33,756 nucleotides of DNA from UBA4582 sp013204195. GTDB lineage: Bacteria; Pseudomonadota; Gammaproteobacteria; Pseudomonadales; Azotimanducaceae. The stretch is taken from contig CAWUUH010000004.1 of assembly GCA_963925735.1 (NCBI GenBank), positions 1 to 33,756 on the forward strand. The letters are read 5' to 3'. Shown in pieces: positions 24,514-32,065 of this stretch. A program made the translations under genes and the position numbers. The notes under the pieces were generated by a model that had not been told where the DNA came from, did not search any database, and saw nothing but the letters and a program-made list of their open reading frames with translations. Position 1 is the first letter of the stretch. Each line of letters starts with the position of its first letter.

Positions 24514-25728
24514 ATGGATCTTGGATTTAGCCAGGCAGATTTTGAATTTCAACAGGAAGTGAAGCAATGGATCGCTGAGAACTATCCCGAAGAAATGGCA
24601 AGCCGTCACAAACGTAGTGCCAATGGCCACCTCACTAAGGCAGATCACGTTTATTGGCAGCAGGCGCTGTACAATAAGGGTTGGGCTGGTCTCGATTGGC
24701 CTGCAGAGCTCGGCGGACCTGACTTTACAGCCACGCAACGCTACCTCTATGACCTGGAAATGGCCGCCGCCGGAACCCCGGGCGTTTTACCTTTCGGTCA
24801 ATCAATGGTGGCCCCGGTCATCATGAAGTACGGCAGCCAGGAACAGAAAGATAAATACCTGCCAGACATCCTCTCCAGCAAAGCCTGGTGGTGTCAGGGT
24901 TATTCCGAGCCCGGCGCCGGTTCTGACTTGGCTTCCCTGCGAACCCGCGCTGTCCGTGATGACGACCATTACATTGTTAACGGCACCAAGACCTGGAATA
25001 CCTTGGGTCAATATGCTGACATGATTTTCTGCCTAGTACGCACCAGCGATGAATCGATTCGGCAAATGGGCATCTCCTTTCTGCTGATTGACATGTCTAC
25101 TCCAGGTATCGATGTGCAACCCATTGTCACCATTGATGTGCCACCAGAAGGCTTTCAAGAAATTAACATGGTGCACTTCACCGACGTTAGGGTCCCCGTT
25201 GCAAACCTGGTAGGTGAAGAAGGTAAAGGCTGGACTTACGCGAAATACTTACTGGAGTTCGAGCGGGGCAATGCCTACTCACACGGCCTGAAAGCCAGCC
25301 TGGCTGCATTAAAGATGATTGCTGCCAGTGAACAGGCGGGCGAGGGCAGTGCATTGCTGGAGGATCCCGACTTTAGACGTAAATTAACCGAAGCTGAAAT
25401 TGCGATCCAGGCGATGGAATTTACCGAGCTAAGAATTTTGAGCAGTCTGTCAACGGGCGCTAACGTCGGCCCTGAGTCGTCCTTGTTAAAGTGTCGAGGC
25501 ACCGAGATTCAGCAACTGCTCACAGAGCTAACCGTTGAAGCCGTGGGCAACTATGTTGTGCCCTTCGATAACAGCGGACCGGTCAAGGGTTTAAACGTCG
25601 AACCCATCGGCCCTGACTATGCCGCGGTCGCAGCGCCCCAGTACTTCAACACGCGCAAAGTATCGATCTATGCGGGTTCGAATGAAATTCAGCGCAATAT
25701 CATGGCAAAAATGGTGCTTGGTCTATAG
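24514..25728 (+). CDS. Acyl-CoA dehydrogenase (PimC/FadE26-like large-subunit type)
   Basis: A 404-residue FAD-dependent acyl-CoA dehydrogenase. The flavin site is YSEPGAGSDLASL and the C-terminal signature is IYAGSNEIQRNIMAK. In medium-chain enzymes the base is the Glu of YEG in that loop; here it is Ala. Glu250 in LLEFERGN occupies the helix-G position used by isovaleryl-CoA dehydrogenase and FadE26-type enzymes, so it is the likely base. FadE26-like proteins often pair with a second, catalytically silent subunit, but none is adjacent. The ATG at 24514 is preferred to a GTG three bases earlier; GAGG lies upstream. The gene is monocistronic, ended by a strong hairpin at 25741. Confidence 0.9.
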   Translation: MDLGFSQADFEFQQEVKQWIAENYPEEMASRHKRSANGHLTKADHVYWQQALYNKGWAGLDWPAELGGPDFTATQRYLYDLEMAAAGTPGVLPFGQSMVAPVIMKYGSQEQKDKYLPDILSSKAWWCQGYSEPGAGSDLASLRTRAVRDDDHYIVNGTKTWNTLGQYADMIFCLVRTSDESIRQMGISFLLIDMSTPGIDVQPIVTIDVPPEGFQEINMVHFTDVRVPVANLVGEEGKGWTYAKYLLEFERGNAYSHGLKASLAALKMIAASEQAGEGSALLEDPDFRRKLTEAEIAIQAMEFTELRILSSLSTGANVGPESSLLKCRGTEIQQLLTELTVEAVGNYVVPFDNSGPVKGLNVEPIGPDYAAVAAPQYFNTRKVSIYAGSNEIQRNIMAKMVLGL

Positions 25729-25740
25729 AAGCAGGAGCCT

Positions 25741-25778
25741 TGTGGGCCAGGTCATCGATGACGCTGGCCTGGCCCACA
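25741..25778 (+). terminator. Perfect 11-bp hairpin after acyl-CoA dehydrogenase
   Basis: TGTGGGCCAGG and CCTGGCCCACA form a perfect, GC-rich 11-bp stem with a 16-base loop, starting 13 bases after the stop. The loop itself begins with a small dyad (TCATCGATGA). No T-tract follows, so it is terminator-like but not canonical. Confidence 0.65.
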
Positions 25779-25858
25779 GCATCGGTCTGCGATTAGCTCG
25801 AACATCGATTTCAGGTGATCTGCCGATCGACCCATGAGCCTTCTTTATTTTTTCAGCG

Positions 25859-25975
25859 TTATTGTTCTGGGCGTTCTTTTTCCCTGCGAGCTTTACTCTG
25901 CTGTCGCGAAGCGATCATGATGACTATCACGGCGATGGTAACAGCGACTATGCCGCCAACAGCGGTATTTTCCAT
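25859..25975 (-). CDS. Small single-pass membrane protein, 38 residues
   Basis: A short gene beginning MENTAVGG. Residues 7-22 (GGIVAVTIAVIVIMIA) form one strongly hydrophobic helix, followed by a highly charged tail (SRQQSKARREKERPEQ). The positive charge after the helix suggests N-out/C-in orientation. AGGAG is six bases before the ATG, one of the best ribosome sites in the window. No family is recognised. It lies alone in the 343-base gap between the acyl-CoA dehydrogenase and the second nitronate monooxygenase, on the same strand as the latter and about 100 bases beyond its stop. Small proteins like this often modulate larger membrane complexes, but no partner can be named. Confidence 0.6.
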   Translation of the reverse strand: MENTAVGGIVAVTIAVIVIMIASRQQSKARREKERPEQ

Positions 25976-26071
25976 ATCACTCTCCTGATGGTGTCGCCTA
26001 CATTGAGCTTCTAGGGTGTACGGCTTTTACTTTTACAGACAGACATACCTTTGCTGCGAGATAACCGGTAC

Positions 26072-27142
26072 TCAGAGCTCGCTAATTAGGCGCCTAGCAC
26101 CCGTCACCAAGTCGCTCATCAACGCCTCAATCGTGGTTTCCTGCAATAAACCAATGCCCTGACCAGACCACATTGCCAGGAAATCTGGATTGTTCTGCGC
26201 CTGAGCGCGGGCCCTTAATACACCAGAAAGCGAATATTGCAGCGGGTAGGGCAGCATCGGCTCGTCAAGGGCTTCCAGCTCAGTGATATAGCGGTTTCGA
26301 ATACCACGGGCAGGCTTGCCCGACAAAACACGGGTGACCACCAGCTGATCGGCTTCAGTGCTGAATAGCTGCTGGCGCCAAGCTTCAGTAATCGGCGTTT
26401 CACGACAGCCCAAAAAGGCGGTACCCATTTGTACCGCACTGGCGCCCAACGCCAATGCCGCCACGAGACCGCGGGCGTCCATTATGCCACCGGCGGCGAT
26501 GACGGGCACATTAACCGCATCCTTGATCTGCGGTACTAACGCCAACGTACCGATGAGCGCATCGGAATAGTCGCCCTGAAAAGTGCCTCGGTGCCCACCG
26601 GCCTCAGCACCCTGCGCAATAATAGCGTCAACCCCTGCCGCAGCCAGGGTTCTAGCCTCGGCTACGGTGGTCGCACTGCAGATAACTTGGGCGCCCGCTG
26701 CATGAATACGCGCAACTGTCGCCTGATCTACCCCGAAGTGAAAGCTGATCACGGGAACTTGTTCTTCGAGCAGCACGGTGAGCTGTTCCATAGCCGGACC
26801 AAACAAACCTCGAGGTTCCGGTAATTCCTGCAGGCCCATTTCTCGATGATAGCCTTCGAGGCGATCCCGCAATCCAGGACCGATAACGGCAGGGGTCGCA
26901 GGGTGCTCAGTGTCGGCGGCGAACAGGTTCACTTGGAAGGGTAATTCGGTACCGGCCTTGATCTCGCGGACTACCTGGCGCAGCTTGTCGGGCTTCAGCC
27001 CGGCAGCACCAAGGCCACCCATACCACCGGCATTGCTCACACGGATCACCATGTCAGCGTTGGTAGCGCCTGCCATCGGCGCTAGTAGCACCGGGTGTTG
27101 AATACCGAATTGATCGAGTAACCGTCGGTTTCGCCAGGTCAT
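26072..27142 (-). CDS. Nitronate monooxygenase family flavoprotein, second copy
   Basis: A 356-residue FMN TIM-barrel protein related to, but distinct from, the one at 11513. Signatures are GIQHPVLLAPMAGATN, RVSNAGGMGGLGAAG, IAQGAEAGGHRGTF (FMN phosphate region) and VIAAGGIMDARGLVAALALGASAVQMGTAFL. It fits the shorter NMO branch common in proteobacteria. No signal peptide. It is 111 bases downstream of the TetR gene on the same strand, so it may be controlled by that regulator. The physiological substrate is unknown; detoxification of nitroalkane or propionate-3-nitronate is the family's known role. Confidence 0.88.
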   Translation of the reverse strand: MTWRNRRLLDQFGIQHPVLLAPMAGATNADMVIRVSNAGGMGGLGAAGLKPDKLRQVVREIKAGTELPFQVNLFAADTEHPATPAVIGPGLRDRLEGYHREMGLQELPEPRGLFGPAMEQLTVLLEEQVPVISFHFGVDQATVARIHAAGAQVICSATTVAEARTLAAAGVDAIIAQGAEAGGHRGTFQGDYSDALIGTLALVPQIKDAVNVPVIAAGGIMDARGLVAALALGASAVQMGTAFLGCRETPITEAWRQQLFSTEADQLVVTRVLSGKPARGIRNRYITELEALDEPMLPYPLQYSLSGVLRARAQAQNNPDFLAMWSGQGIGLLQETTIEALMSDLVTGARRLISEL

Positions 27143-27253
27143 AGAGCTATATCCTTGTCATTCATGAGTGATGACCAAGACGAGAGTATAACCGATGGAT
27201 TTGCTCTATACCCGCTAGCGTCGGCCTGCTTTTGGCAAAGCCGGCCGCTGGCG

Positions 27254-27919
27254 TCAGGCCGTAGCCAAGATTGTCAACGTGGTTTCAATACGACGTGGCA
27301 CGGGGACAGGTGGCATTGGCATTTGGGTCAATGCCTTCGCCACCTGGTCGGGTAAGCCAAGCATGCGCAATATATGTCTAGTGGTTTCGGATATGGCTGA
27401 TCGAGCCAGGTTGCCCTTGCGTATTTCTAGGCTCACGTGGCGAAGCATGCCCATGATAAGGCTATGAGTTAGTATTGGGTCATCGACCTTAAAACGCCCC
27501 CCTTTGGCACCACGTTGAAGGTCGTGCAACAACTGGTCGGCATTTTGATACAATTGCCGCTGGTCTCTGATCCCGCAAAATTCAATGAGCGCGTGCCAAT
27601 CCCGATTATCCTCGGCTTGCGTCAGGCAGTATTGCAGAGTCACGGCAAAACTAGTCGCCGGATCTTTTAGTGGTTGGCGAATAACATTCAACGCATCGCT
27701 AAATTGATCGTGAATATCCTGCAGAACGGCTTCGAATGCTAACTGTTTGGTTTCAAAGTAATTATAAAAGGTGCCAAGGCCAACCTCCGCCGCTTCTGTT
27801 ATGTCCTGGATGGTTATTTTTTCACCACCACGGCTTAGTACCTGTTCGTATGTGGACTTAATTAGGGCCTGCCGGGTTTGTTCACGTTTTCGCGAATTAT
27901 TATTATTATTTAAATTCAT
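27254..27919 (-). CDS. TetR/AcrR family transcriptional regulator
   Basis: A 221-residue repressor-type regulator. The helix-turn-helix spans about residues 15-60: RQALIKSTYEQVL, then ITIQDITEAAEVGLGTFYNYFETKQLAFEAVL, the canonical TetR pattern. The C-terminal two-thirds is a ligand/dimer domain with no motif to name the effector. The N-terminus has five consecutive Asn encoded by five AAT repeats (27896-27910), a slippage-prone tract. ATG at 27919 is used rather than the TTG three bases earlier. It diverges from an acyl-CoA dehydrogenase, and three palindromes lie in the shared space. The layout suggests autoregulation and control of the dehydrogenase, with an acyl-CoA-type ligand plausible. 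Confidence 0.9.
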   Translation of the reverse strand: MNLNNNNNSRKREQTRQALIKSTYEQVLSRGGEKITIQDITEAAEVGLGTFYNYFETKQLAFEAVLQDIHDQFSDALNVIRQPLKDPATSFAVTLQYCLTQAEDNRDWHALIEFCGIRDQRQLYQNADQLLHDLQRGAKGGRFKVDDPILTHSLIMGMLRHVSLEIRKGNLARSAISETTRHILRMLGLPDQVAKALTQMPMPPVPVPRRIETTLTILATA

Positions 27920-27934
27920 CAACCATTTTCCTGC

Positions 27935-27953
27935 GCCTTGTATCTATCAAGGC
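27935..27953. promoter_or_regulatory. Palindrome 1 in the TetR / acyl-CoA dehydrogenase gap
   Basis: GCCTTG, seven bases, CAAGGC form a perfect 19-bp dyad 15 bases upstream of the TetR ATG. Size and symmetry suit a TetR-dimer operator, so autoregulation is plausible. Confidence 0.5.
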
Positions 27954-27958
27954 ATGCT

Positions 27959-27974
27959 ATCCCTACCCAGGGAT
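27959..27974. promoter_or_regulatory. Palindrome 2 in the TetR / acyl-CoA dehydrogenase gap
   Basis: ATCCCT, ACCC, AGGGAT form a perfect 16-bp dyad, five bases from palindrome 1. The sequence differs from palindrome 1, so the two may bind different proteins, or one may be fortuitous. Confidence 0.4.
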
Positions 27975-28088
27975 CCGAGTAGACATCAAGAGCAGCATAA
28001 ACGTATATACAATGGCAATAATCTGCCTAATCCGCTATTTTGCTAGACCTATCGATTGTTAATTGAGCAGAAAACCATCTCAATGTAA

Positions 28089-28102
28089 ATCAAATCCTTG
28101 AT
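28089..28102. promoter_or_regulatory. Palindrome 3, proximal to the acyl-CoA dehydrogenase
   Basis: ATCAA, ATCC, TTGAT form a 14-bp dyad 25 bases upstream of the ATG at 28128, where a bound repressor would block the promoter or early elongation. Confidence 0.35.
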
Positions 28103-28127
28103 ATTACCCTCATTGTTGGAGTTGACC

Positions 28128-29294
28128 ATGAGCTTTGAATACAGTTCGCAACAAGTCTCGATACAGAAGGCTATTGAGAGAATTTGCGCGGATTTCGACG
28201 CCAATTATTGGCTCGCCCGCGACCGGGACGGCATTTTTCCCGACGAGTTCGTCGCGGCCATTACCGCCGGTGGCTGGCTGGGGATCGCCATGCCAGAGGC
28301 CTATGGCGGTGCGGGACTCGGCATCACTGAAACCGCTATTATGGCGCATACCATCGCCCGTTCGGGTGCGGGCATGACCGGCGCATCCGCGGTCCATTTA
28401 AATCTGTTTGGCCCCAACCCCATCGTGGTATTCGGCACAGAAGAACAAAAACAGCGATTTTTACCGCCATTAATCCAGGGTCAAGACCGCGCCTGCTTTG
28501 GTGTCACCGAGCCAGACGCTGGTCTGAATACCACGCAATTGGCCACTCGAGCAGTCAGAGATGGCGATCACTATGTTATCAATGGCCGAAAACTCTGGAC
28601 CACCACGGCCCAGACAGCCAACAAGATACTATTGATCGTGCGAACCACGGCCCTTGCTGATTGCAAAAAACCGACTGAAGGACTGAGCCTGTTCTACACT
28701 AACCTGAATCGCGAGTGCATCGAAGTACACGGGATCGAGAAGATGGGCCGCAAGGCCGTTGACTCCAACGCATTATTTATCGACAACCTGATAGTCCCTA
28801 TTGAAGATCGTATTGGCGAAGAGGGGCAGGGCTGGAAGTACCTGCTACATGGCCTTAACCCCGAGCGAATTTTGATTGCAGCAGAAGCTGTCGGCCTGGG
28901 CCAGGCAGCTCTTGCCAGAGCCAGTCAATATGCCAAGGAACGGATCGTATTCAACCGAAGTATTGGCAAGAACCAAGGCATACAACATCCCCTGGCCGTG
29001 AATTGGATGGAGCTTGAAGCCGCCCATTTGATGGTACAGAAGGCAGCGAGCCTGTACGATGCGGGCAAACCCTGTGGGGCCGAAGCCAACAGCGCAAAAT
29101 ATCTGGCCGCAGAGGCCGGACTGAGCGCCTGCCAGCGCGCCGTGCTGACCCACGGTGGTATGGGTTACGCGAAAGAGTACCATGTCGAACGCTATCTTCG
29201 AGAGATCATGATCCCGGTTATCGCGCCCATCAGTCAGGAACTCATCAAGTCGTTTATCGCCGAGCAGGTCCTCGGCCAAGACAAGAGTTACTGA
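28128..29294 (+). CDS. Acyl-CoA dehydrogenase, TetR-adjacent
   Basis: A 388-residue FAD-linked acyl-CoA dehydrogenase. Visible blocks are GWLGIAMPEAYGGAGLGITE, FGVTEPDAGLNTTQL (flavin site), YVINGRKLWTTTAQTA, VGLGQAALARASQYAKERIVFNR and HGGMGYAKEYHVERYLREI. The C-terminal loop reads PVIAPISQELIKS instead of YEGTSEIQR, so the classic catalytic Glu is absent; Glu246 in GLNPERIL fits the helix-G alternative. The start at 28128 is supported by GGAG six bases upstream, and ten in-frame codons before it are not used. It is divergent from the TetR gene, its likely regulator. The acyl substrate is unknown. Confidence 0.9.
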   Translation: MSFEYSSQQVSIQKAIERICADFDANYWLARDRDGIFPDEFVAAITAGGWLGIAMPEAYGGAGLGITETAIMAHTIARSGAGMTGASAVHLNLFGPNPIVVFGTEEQKQRFLPPLIQGQDRACFGVTEPDAGLNTTQLATRAVRDGDHYVINGRKLWTTTAQTANKILLIVRTTALADCKKPTEGLSLFYTNLNRECIEVHGIEKMGRKAVDSNALFIDNLIVPIEDRIGEEGQGWKYLLHGLNPERILIAAEAVGLGQAALARASQYAKERIVFNRSIGKNQGIQHPLAVNWMELEAAHLMVQKAASLYDAGKPCGAEANSAKYLAAEAGLSACQRAVLTHGGMGYAKEYHVERYLREIMIPVIAPISQELIKSFIAEQVLGQDKSY

Positions 29295-29315
29295 GACAGC
29301 CAGGCCTGTTCAGGT

Positions 29316-29810
29316 TTAGACATCGTTGTCAGATTGACGACTGCTATGCTGCCGGCGGGCTCGCAGCTTATCTACGAACGCTTTAGCACTAGCAGTTAAC
29401 CCACTGGCGCCACCGCTTTTGACGAATTCATCCGCGAGGATGGCCTCAAACTTGTTGGCGTAGTCGCTCGTGGAGCGTGCATCGGGCGCAGCATCGTCTG
29501 AATGAGCATTAAACAGATTAATAAATACGTCGCTACGTTGCCCAAGCGCCATCAAGCGACGAAAGAATTTATGCGGATCCTTAGGAGAGAACAATATTCC
29601 AGCCAAAGCCGCGAGAATCGAAACTGGGCTCAACACCAGATCACGAAGACCGTCCATGGCCAGCCTAATTTGAAAAATCACCACATCGCGCAACAACTGC
29701 GTACGGGTACTCGGCTTGGGTGCCAAACGCCGTGGCCTCTCGGCAGCATCAGTCTGGTGGTCAAAATTAGCGTCAGTTTCATTGGCAGGCAAGGGCGGTT
29801 CGGTCGACAT
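29316..29810 (-). CDS. Conserved-looking hypothetical protein beside selU
   Basis: A 164-residue protein without a recognised domain. The first 35 residues are polar, Pro-rich and probably disordered. Residues about 56-75 (RDLVLSPVSILAALAGILFS) are hydrophobic and could be a membrane-associated helix. The core FRRLMALGQRSDVFINLF is followed by a charged C-terminus. It starts 32 bases after the selU stop on the same strand, so it is likely cotranscribed. Function cannot be assigned; the neighbour suggests, weakly, a tRNA- or selenium-related link. Confidence 0.65.
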   Translation of the reverse strand: MSTEPPLPANETDANFDHQTDAAERPRRLAPKPSTRTQLLRDVVIFQIRLAMDGLRDLVLSPVSILAALAGILFSPKDPHKFFRRLMALGQRSDVFINLFNAHSDDAAPDARSTSDYANKFEAILADEFVKSGGASGLTASAKAFVDKLRARRQHSSRQSDNDV

Positions 29811-29842
29811 AACGGCTCCCGTTCAGTGCTACAACAGCGAAT

Positions 29843-30934
29843 TTATTCGAGCTCAGCCTCGAGACTACGCAGATATTCCGTCACTGAATCGAAATCACCT
29901 TTAAAGATAATCCGCTCAGCCTTGATGTTGATTTGGTAATCATACATCGGGTCATAGTAGTTACCCAACAGATCTCTAATCCAGCCCCGATGTTGCTGAA
30001 AATCACCCTTGCCCTGGGCCTTAAATGCGTCGACGATACTGGCTCGCAGCCGCTGGTGCTCAACGCCACCGAGACGTTTTTTTATTCCGTCTATACCCGC
30101 TAGAAATACCGCGCTATGGGCTTCCAGTGCTAGATTAGGGTTCGTTTCACGGGCTAGGAATTGATCATATTGTTGAATAATATATTCATTGAGTATGCGT
30201 TCTACGCGGTCTTCCATGCGTCCTTCAAGTAACACCAACGGCGCACGTTTCATCGCGGCCTGCAACGGGACAGGGAGACTCACTCGACCAATAAGGCGAC
30301 CTTCATCTTCCACAACAACCGGCCCCCCTGGATTGCTCTCAGACACCTTTAAGAAGCTAATCGCTACCGCATTCTCGAAATCAATTTGACTAGGTTGAGC
30401 CGCGAGCTGCCGACCAAATGCCGAACCGCGATGGTTGGCATGCTTCTCAAGATCGACCAGTCGACTCAAGTTTGCCAATAGGTCTGTTTTGCCATTGCCG
30501 GTCTTACCACCCAAGACCATCAGTGCTGGTAACGCGTCCAAGACGCCGATCAAATAACCGCGTAAAGCCTTATAACCGCCGGGAATTCTAAGCACGTTGT
30601 AACCACTGGCCCGCAGCCACTCAACGGCCAGCTCTGACCGCTTACCGCCACGAAAACAATACAGCCGAGTATTCGGCTGTTTATCAGCAAACGCTTGCCA
30701 GCCTTGCAATCTCAACGCTCGAGTGTTGCCGCTGACCAGTTCGTGGCCGAGTCGCTCTGCGGCGTCGGCGCCGTCTTGTTTATAGCTGATACCCACGGCG
30801 TGTCTTTCATTATCATTCAGAATCGGCAAATTGACGGCACTTGGAAAAGCGCCTTGCGCAAATTCCACAGCGGCTCGAACATCAATAAGCGGCGTATTCG
30901 AGATAAACAGCGTCTTGAAATCTGCGGGCATCAT
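29843..30934 (-). CDS. mnmH: tRNA 2-selenouridine synthase
   Basis: A 363-residue MnmH (SelU, YbbB), which replaces sulfur in 2-thiouridine-34 of tRNA by selenium via a geranylated intermediate. Residues 1-120 form a rhodanese domain with the catalytic Cys93 in LYCFRGGKRS. A P-loop follows at 142-150 (GGKTGNGKT), then the specific segment NHRGSAFGRQ and VVVEDEGRLIGRV. The length matches E. coli (364). The donor selenophosphate needs SelD, which is not in this window. Its start overlaps the stop of an upstream unknown frame (ATGA) and a hypothetical gene follows, so it is mid-operon. Confidence 0.95.
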   Translation of the reverse strand: MMPADFKTLFISNTPLIDVRAAVEFAQGAFPSAVNLPILNDNERHAVGISYKQDGADAAERLGHELVSGNTRALRLQGWQAFADKQPNTRLYCFRGGKRSELAVEWLRASGYNVLRIPGGYKALRGYLIGVLDALPALMVLGGKTGNGKTDLLANLSRLVDLEKHANHRGSAFGRQLAAQPSQIDFENAVAISFLKVSESNPGGPVVVEDEGRLIGRVSLPVPLQAAMKRAPLVLLEGRMEDRVERILNEYIIQQYDQFLARETNPNLALEAHSAVFLAGIDGIKKRLGGVEHQRLRASIVDAFKAQGKGDFQQHRGWIRDLLGNYYDPMYDYQINIKAERIIFKGDFDSVTEYLRSLEAELE

Positions 30935-31266
30935 GGCGTGATGACGCCTAAACCGGCAAATTGACGATATTGATTTTGGATCTCTGGCGCATTGTCTGGC
31001 ACATTGATTGTCACATTGATTGTCAGTTTTAACGAGAGCGCTGAGTCAGCGCGCAAATTTGTCGCTAGCCATTGTTGTGCCTTCGCATCAATGACCCATA
31101 ACCAACAGGCGACTTTCGCCAGGCAACGCTTGAACATGACTATCCTTGGGTTTTCCATTAGGTCACTGATTGGTTCGGTCACTGCTTTGAAGAACACGTT
31201 AGTGTGTGCCGAGCACGTTTTTGCGGATTGCTGATCAACCGATCCGAGCAGCGGATGATAAACCAT
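30931..31266 (-). CDS. Possible 111-residue protein upstream of mnmH
   Basis: A frame ending in a four-base overlap (ATGA) with mnmH, which favours translational coupling. The sequence matches no family I know. It contains a duplicated TINVTINV from a 12-bp tandem repeat near the C-terminus and two short Cys/Trp-rich segments. No ribosome site is visible before the ATG at 31266; an internal ATG is possible. It may be a real small gene, a degraded gene or chance. Confidence 0.3.
   Translation of the reverse strand: MVYHPLLGSVDQQSAKTCSAHTNVFFKAVTEPISDLMENPRIVMFKRCLAKVACWLWVIDAKAQQWLATNLRADSALSLKLTINVTINVPDNAPEIQNQYRQFAGLGVITP
31001..31024. repeat. 12-bp tandem duplication
   Basis: ACATTGATTGTC occurs twice head to tail. 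The length keeps the reading frame of the minus-strand candidate gene, where it encodes a repeated TINV. A related ATTGTC precedes it at 30991. Confidence 0.85.
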
Positions 31267-31418
31267 TCAGGGTTGCTGCGGACACCTTACTCGCAATTCG
31301 CGGGGATTGATCCCTGTAATAAACGCCTAGAGTAGCGCTTACCGATAGACCTTCGGTGTCATTGCTGCGGAGTTCATTATTCAACGCGGTACGAACATAA
31401 CCCTGGCAACCTAATACG

Positions 31419-31448
31419 TTATCTAACCTGACACCTTATCTAACCTGA
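31419..31448. repeat. 13-bp direct repeat with 17-bp period
   Basis: TTATCTAACCTGA occurs at 31419-31431 and again at 31436-31448. Repeats with near two-turn spacing upstream of a gene often bind an activator or repressor. A TTGACC follows at 31452. Confidence 0.6.
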
Positions 31449-31476
31449 TATTTGACCTCATAGTGCCATTATTTAA

Positions 31477-31492
31477 CATAATATAGATTATG
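31477..31492. promoter_or_regulatory. AT-rich palindrome upstream of the zf-TFIIB gene
   Basis: CATAAT, ATAG, ATTATG form a perfect 16-bp dyad. With TTGACC at 31452 it could overlap a weak promoter (19-base spacing), or it may be an operator. Confidence 0.35.
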
Positions 31493-31684
31493 CGCACAGT
31501 AATCTCATCGCAACGTACCTTGCCTGACCTATGTATGCCGACAAACACTTACCCTTTAGCCCGCCCATCAGACTCTATGGCGACATTAACCAGCCCGAAC
31601 ATGGATTATTCTAACGGAGCAGGTATACTTTCTTCGACTATCTACAACCGAACCGTTAGCATAATTACCTACGAGGTGAGAGAT

Positions 31685-32056
31685 ATGGAATGTCCCAAGT
31701 GCCACGCAGCCATGGAAGAAATAACATACGGTCGAAATATGACCATTGATCGCTGCACCAACTGTAAAGGTATCTGGTTTGATCTAGGGGAAGCTGAAGC
31801 CCTCAAAGACAAATGGATGTCGGAGTTTGTCGACAACGGCGATCCCGATATCGGCAAAGAGTACAATAAAATCGGTGAAGTCAATTGCCCCCGATGCAGC
31901 AAACTAATGGACAAGGTTTCAGATGCCAAGCAACCACATATTTGGTACGAGGTCTGCGAAGATCACGGTATGTATTTTGATGCTGGCGAGTTCACCGACT
32001 ACAAATATGAAACGCTACTCGATAAATTCCGTGATTTGGTCACAGGCAAGAGATAA
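31685..32056 (+). CDS. zf-TFIIB domain-containing zinc protein
   Basis: A 123-residue protein with two TFIIB-like zinc ribbons. The first is CPKCHAAM (3-10) with CTNCKGIWFDLGEAE. The second is CPRCSKLMD with CEDHGMYFDAGEFTDY, where His replaces one Cys. The GIWFD/GMYFD-AGE pattern is the hallmark of this bacterial family, whose function is not established. The ATG at 31685 is chosen because the zinc domain starts at once and GAGGTGAGAG precedes it. Cytosolic. It is followed after 9 bases by a doubtful 53-residue frame and a structured region. Confidence 0.85.
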   Translation: MECPKCHAAMEEITYGRNMTIDRCTNCKGIWFDLGEAEALKDKWMSEFVDNGDPDIGKEYNKIGEVNCPRCSKLMDKVSDAKQPHIWYEVCEDHGMYFDAGEFTDYKYETLLDKFRDLVTGKR

Positions 32057-32065
32057 TCACCCGAG

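Larger units (their letters stand above)
31267..31684. other. Intergenic leader of the zf-TFIIB gene, 418 bases
   Basis: No gene was recognised. The frame of the zf-TFIIB protein stays open back to an ATG at 31490, but those 65 codons lack family likeness and a ribosome site. The region holds a 13-bp direct repeat (31419-31448), a CATAAT/ATTATG palindrome (31477-31492) and a -10-like TATACT at 31624-31629, about 56 bases before the chosen ATG. It is probably a regulated promoter with a leader. Confidence 0.4.

Noticed and set aside
25801..25860. Intrinsic terminator with T-run near 25841
   Set aside because: The nearby GATC-based stem has a bulge and lies about 12 bases from the T-rich stretch; it does not form a convincing terminator.
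31490..31684. N-terminal extension of the zf-TFIIB protein
   Set aside because: The 65 extra residues show no domain likeness and no ribosome site; the ATG at 31685 has a good one and starts the zinc motif.
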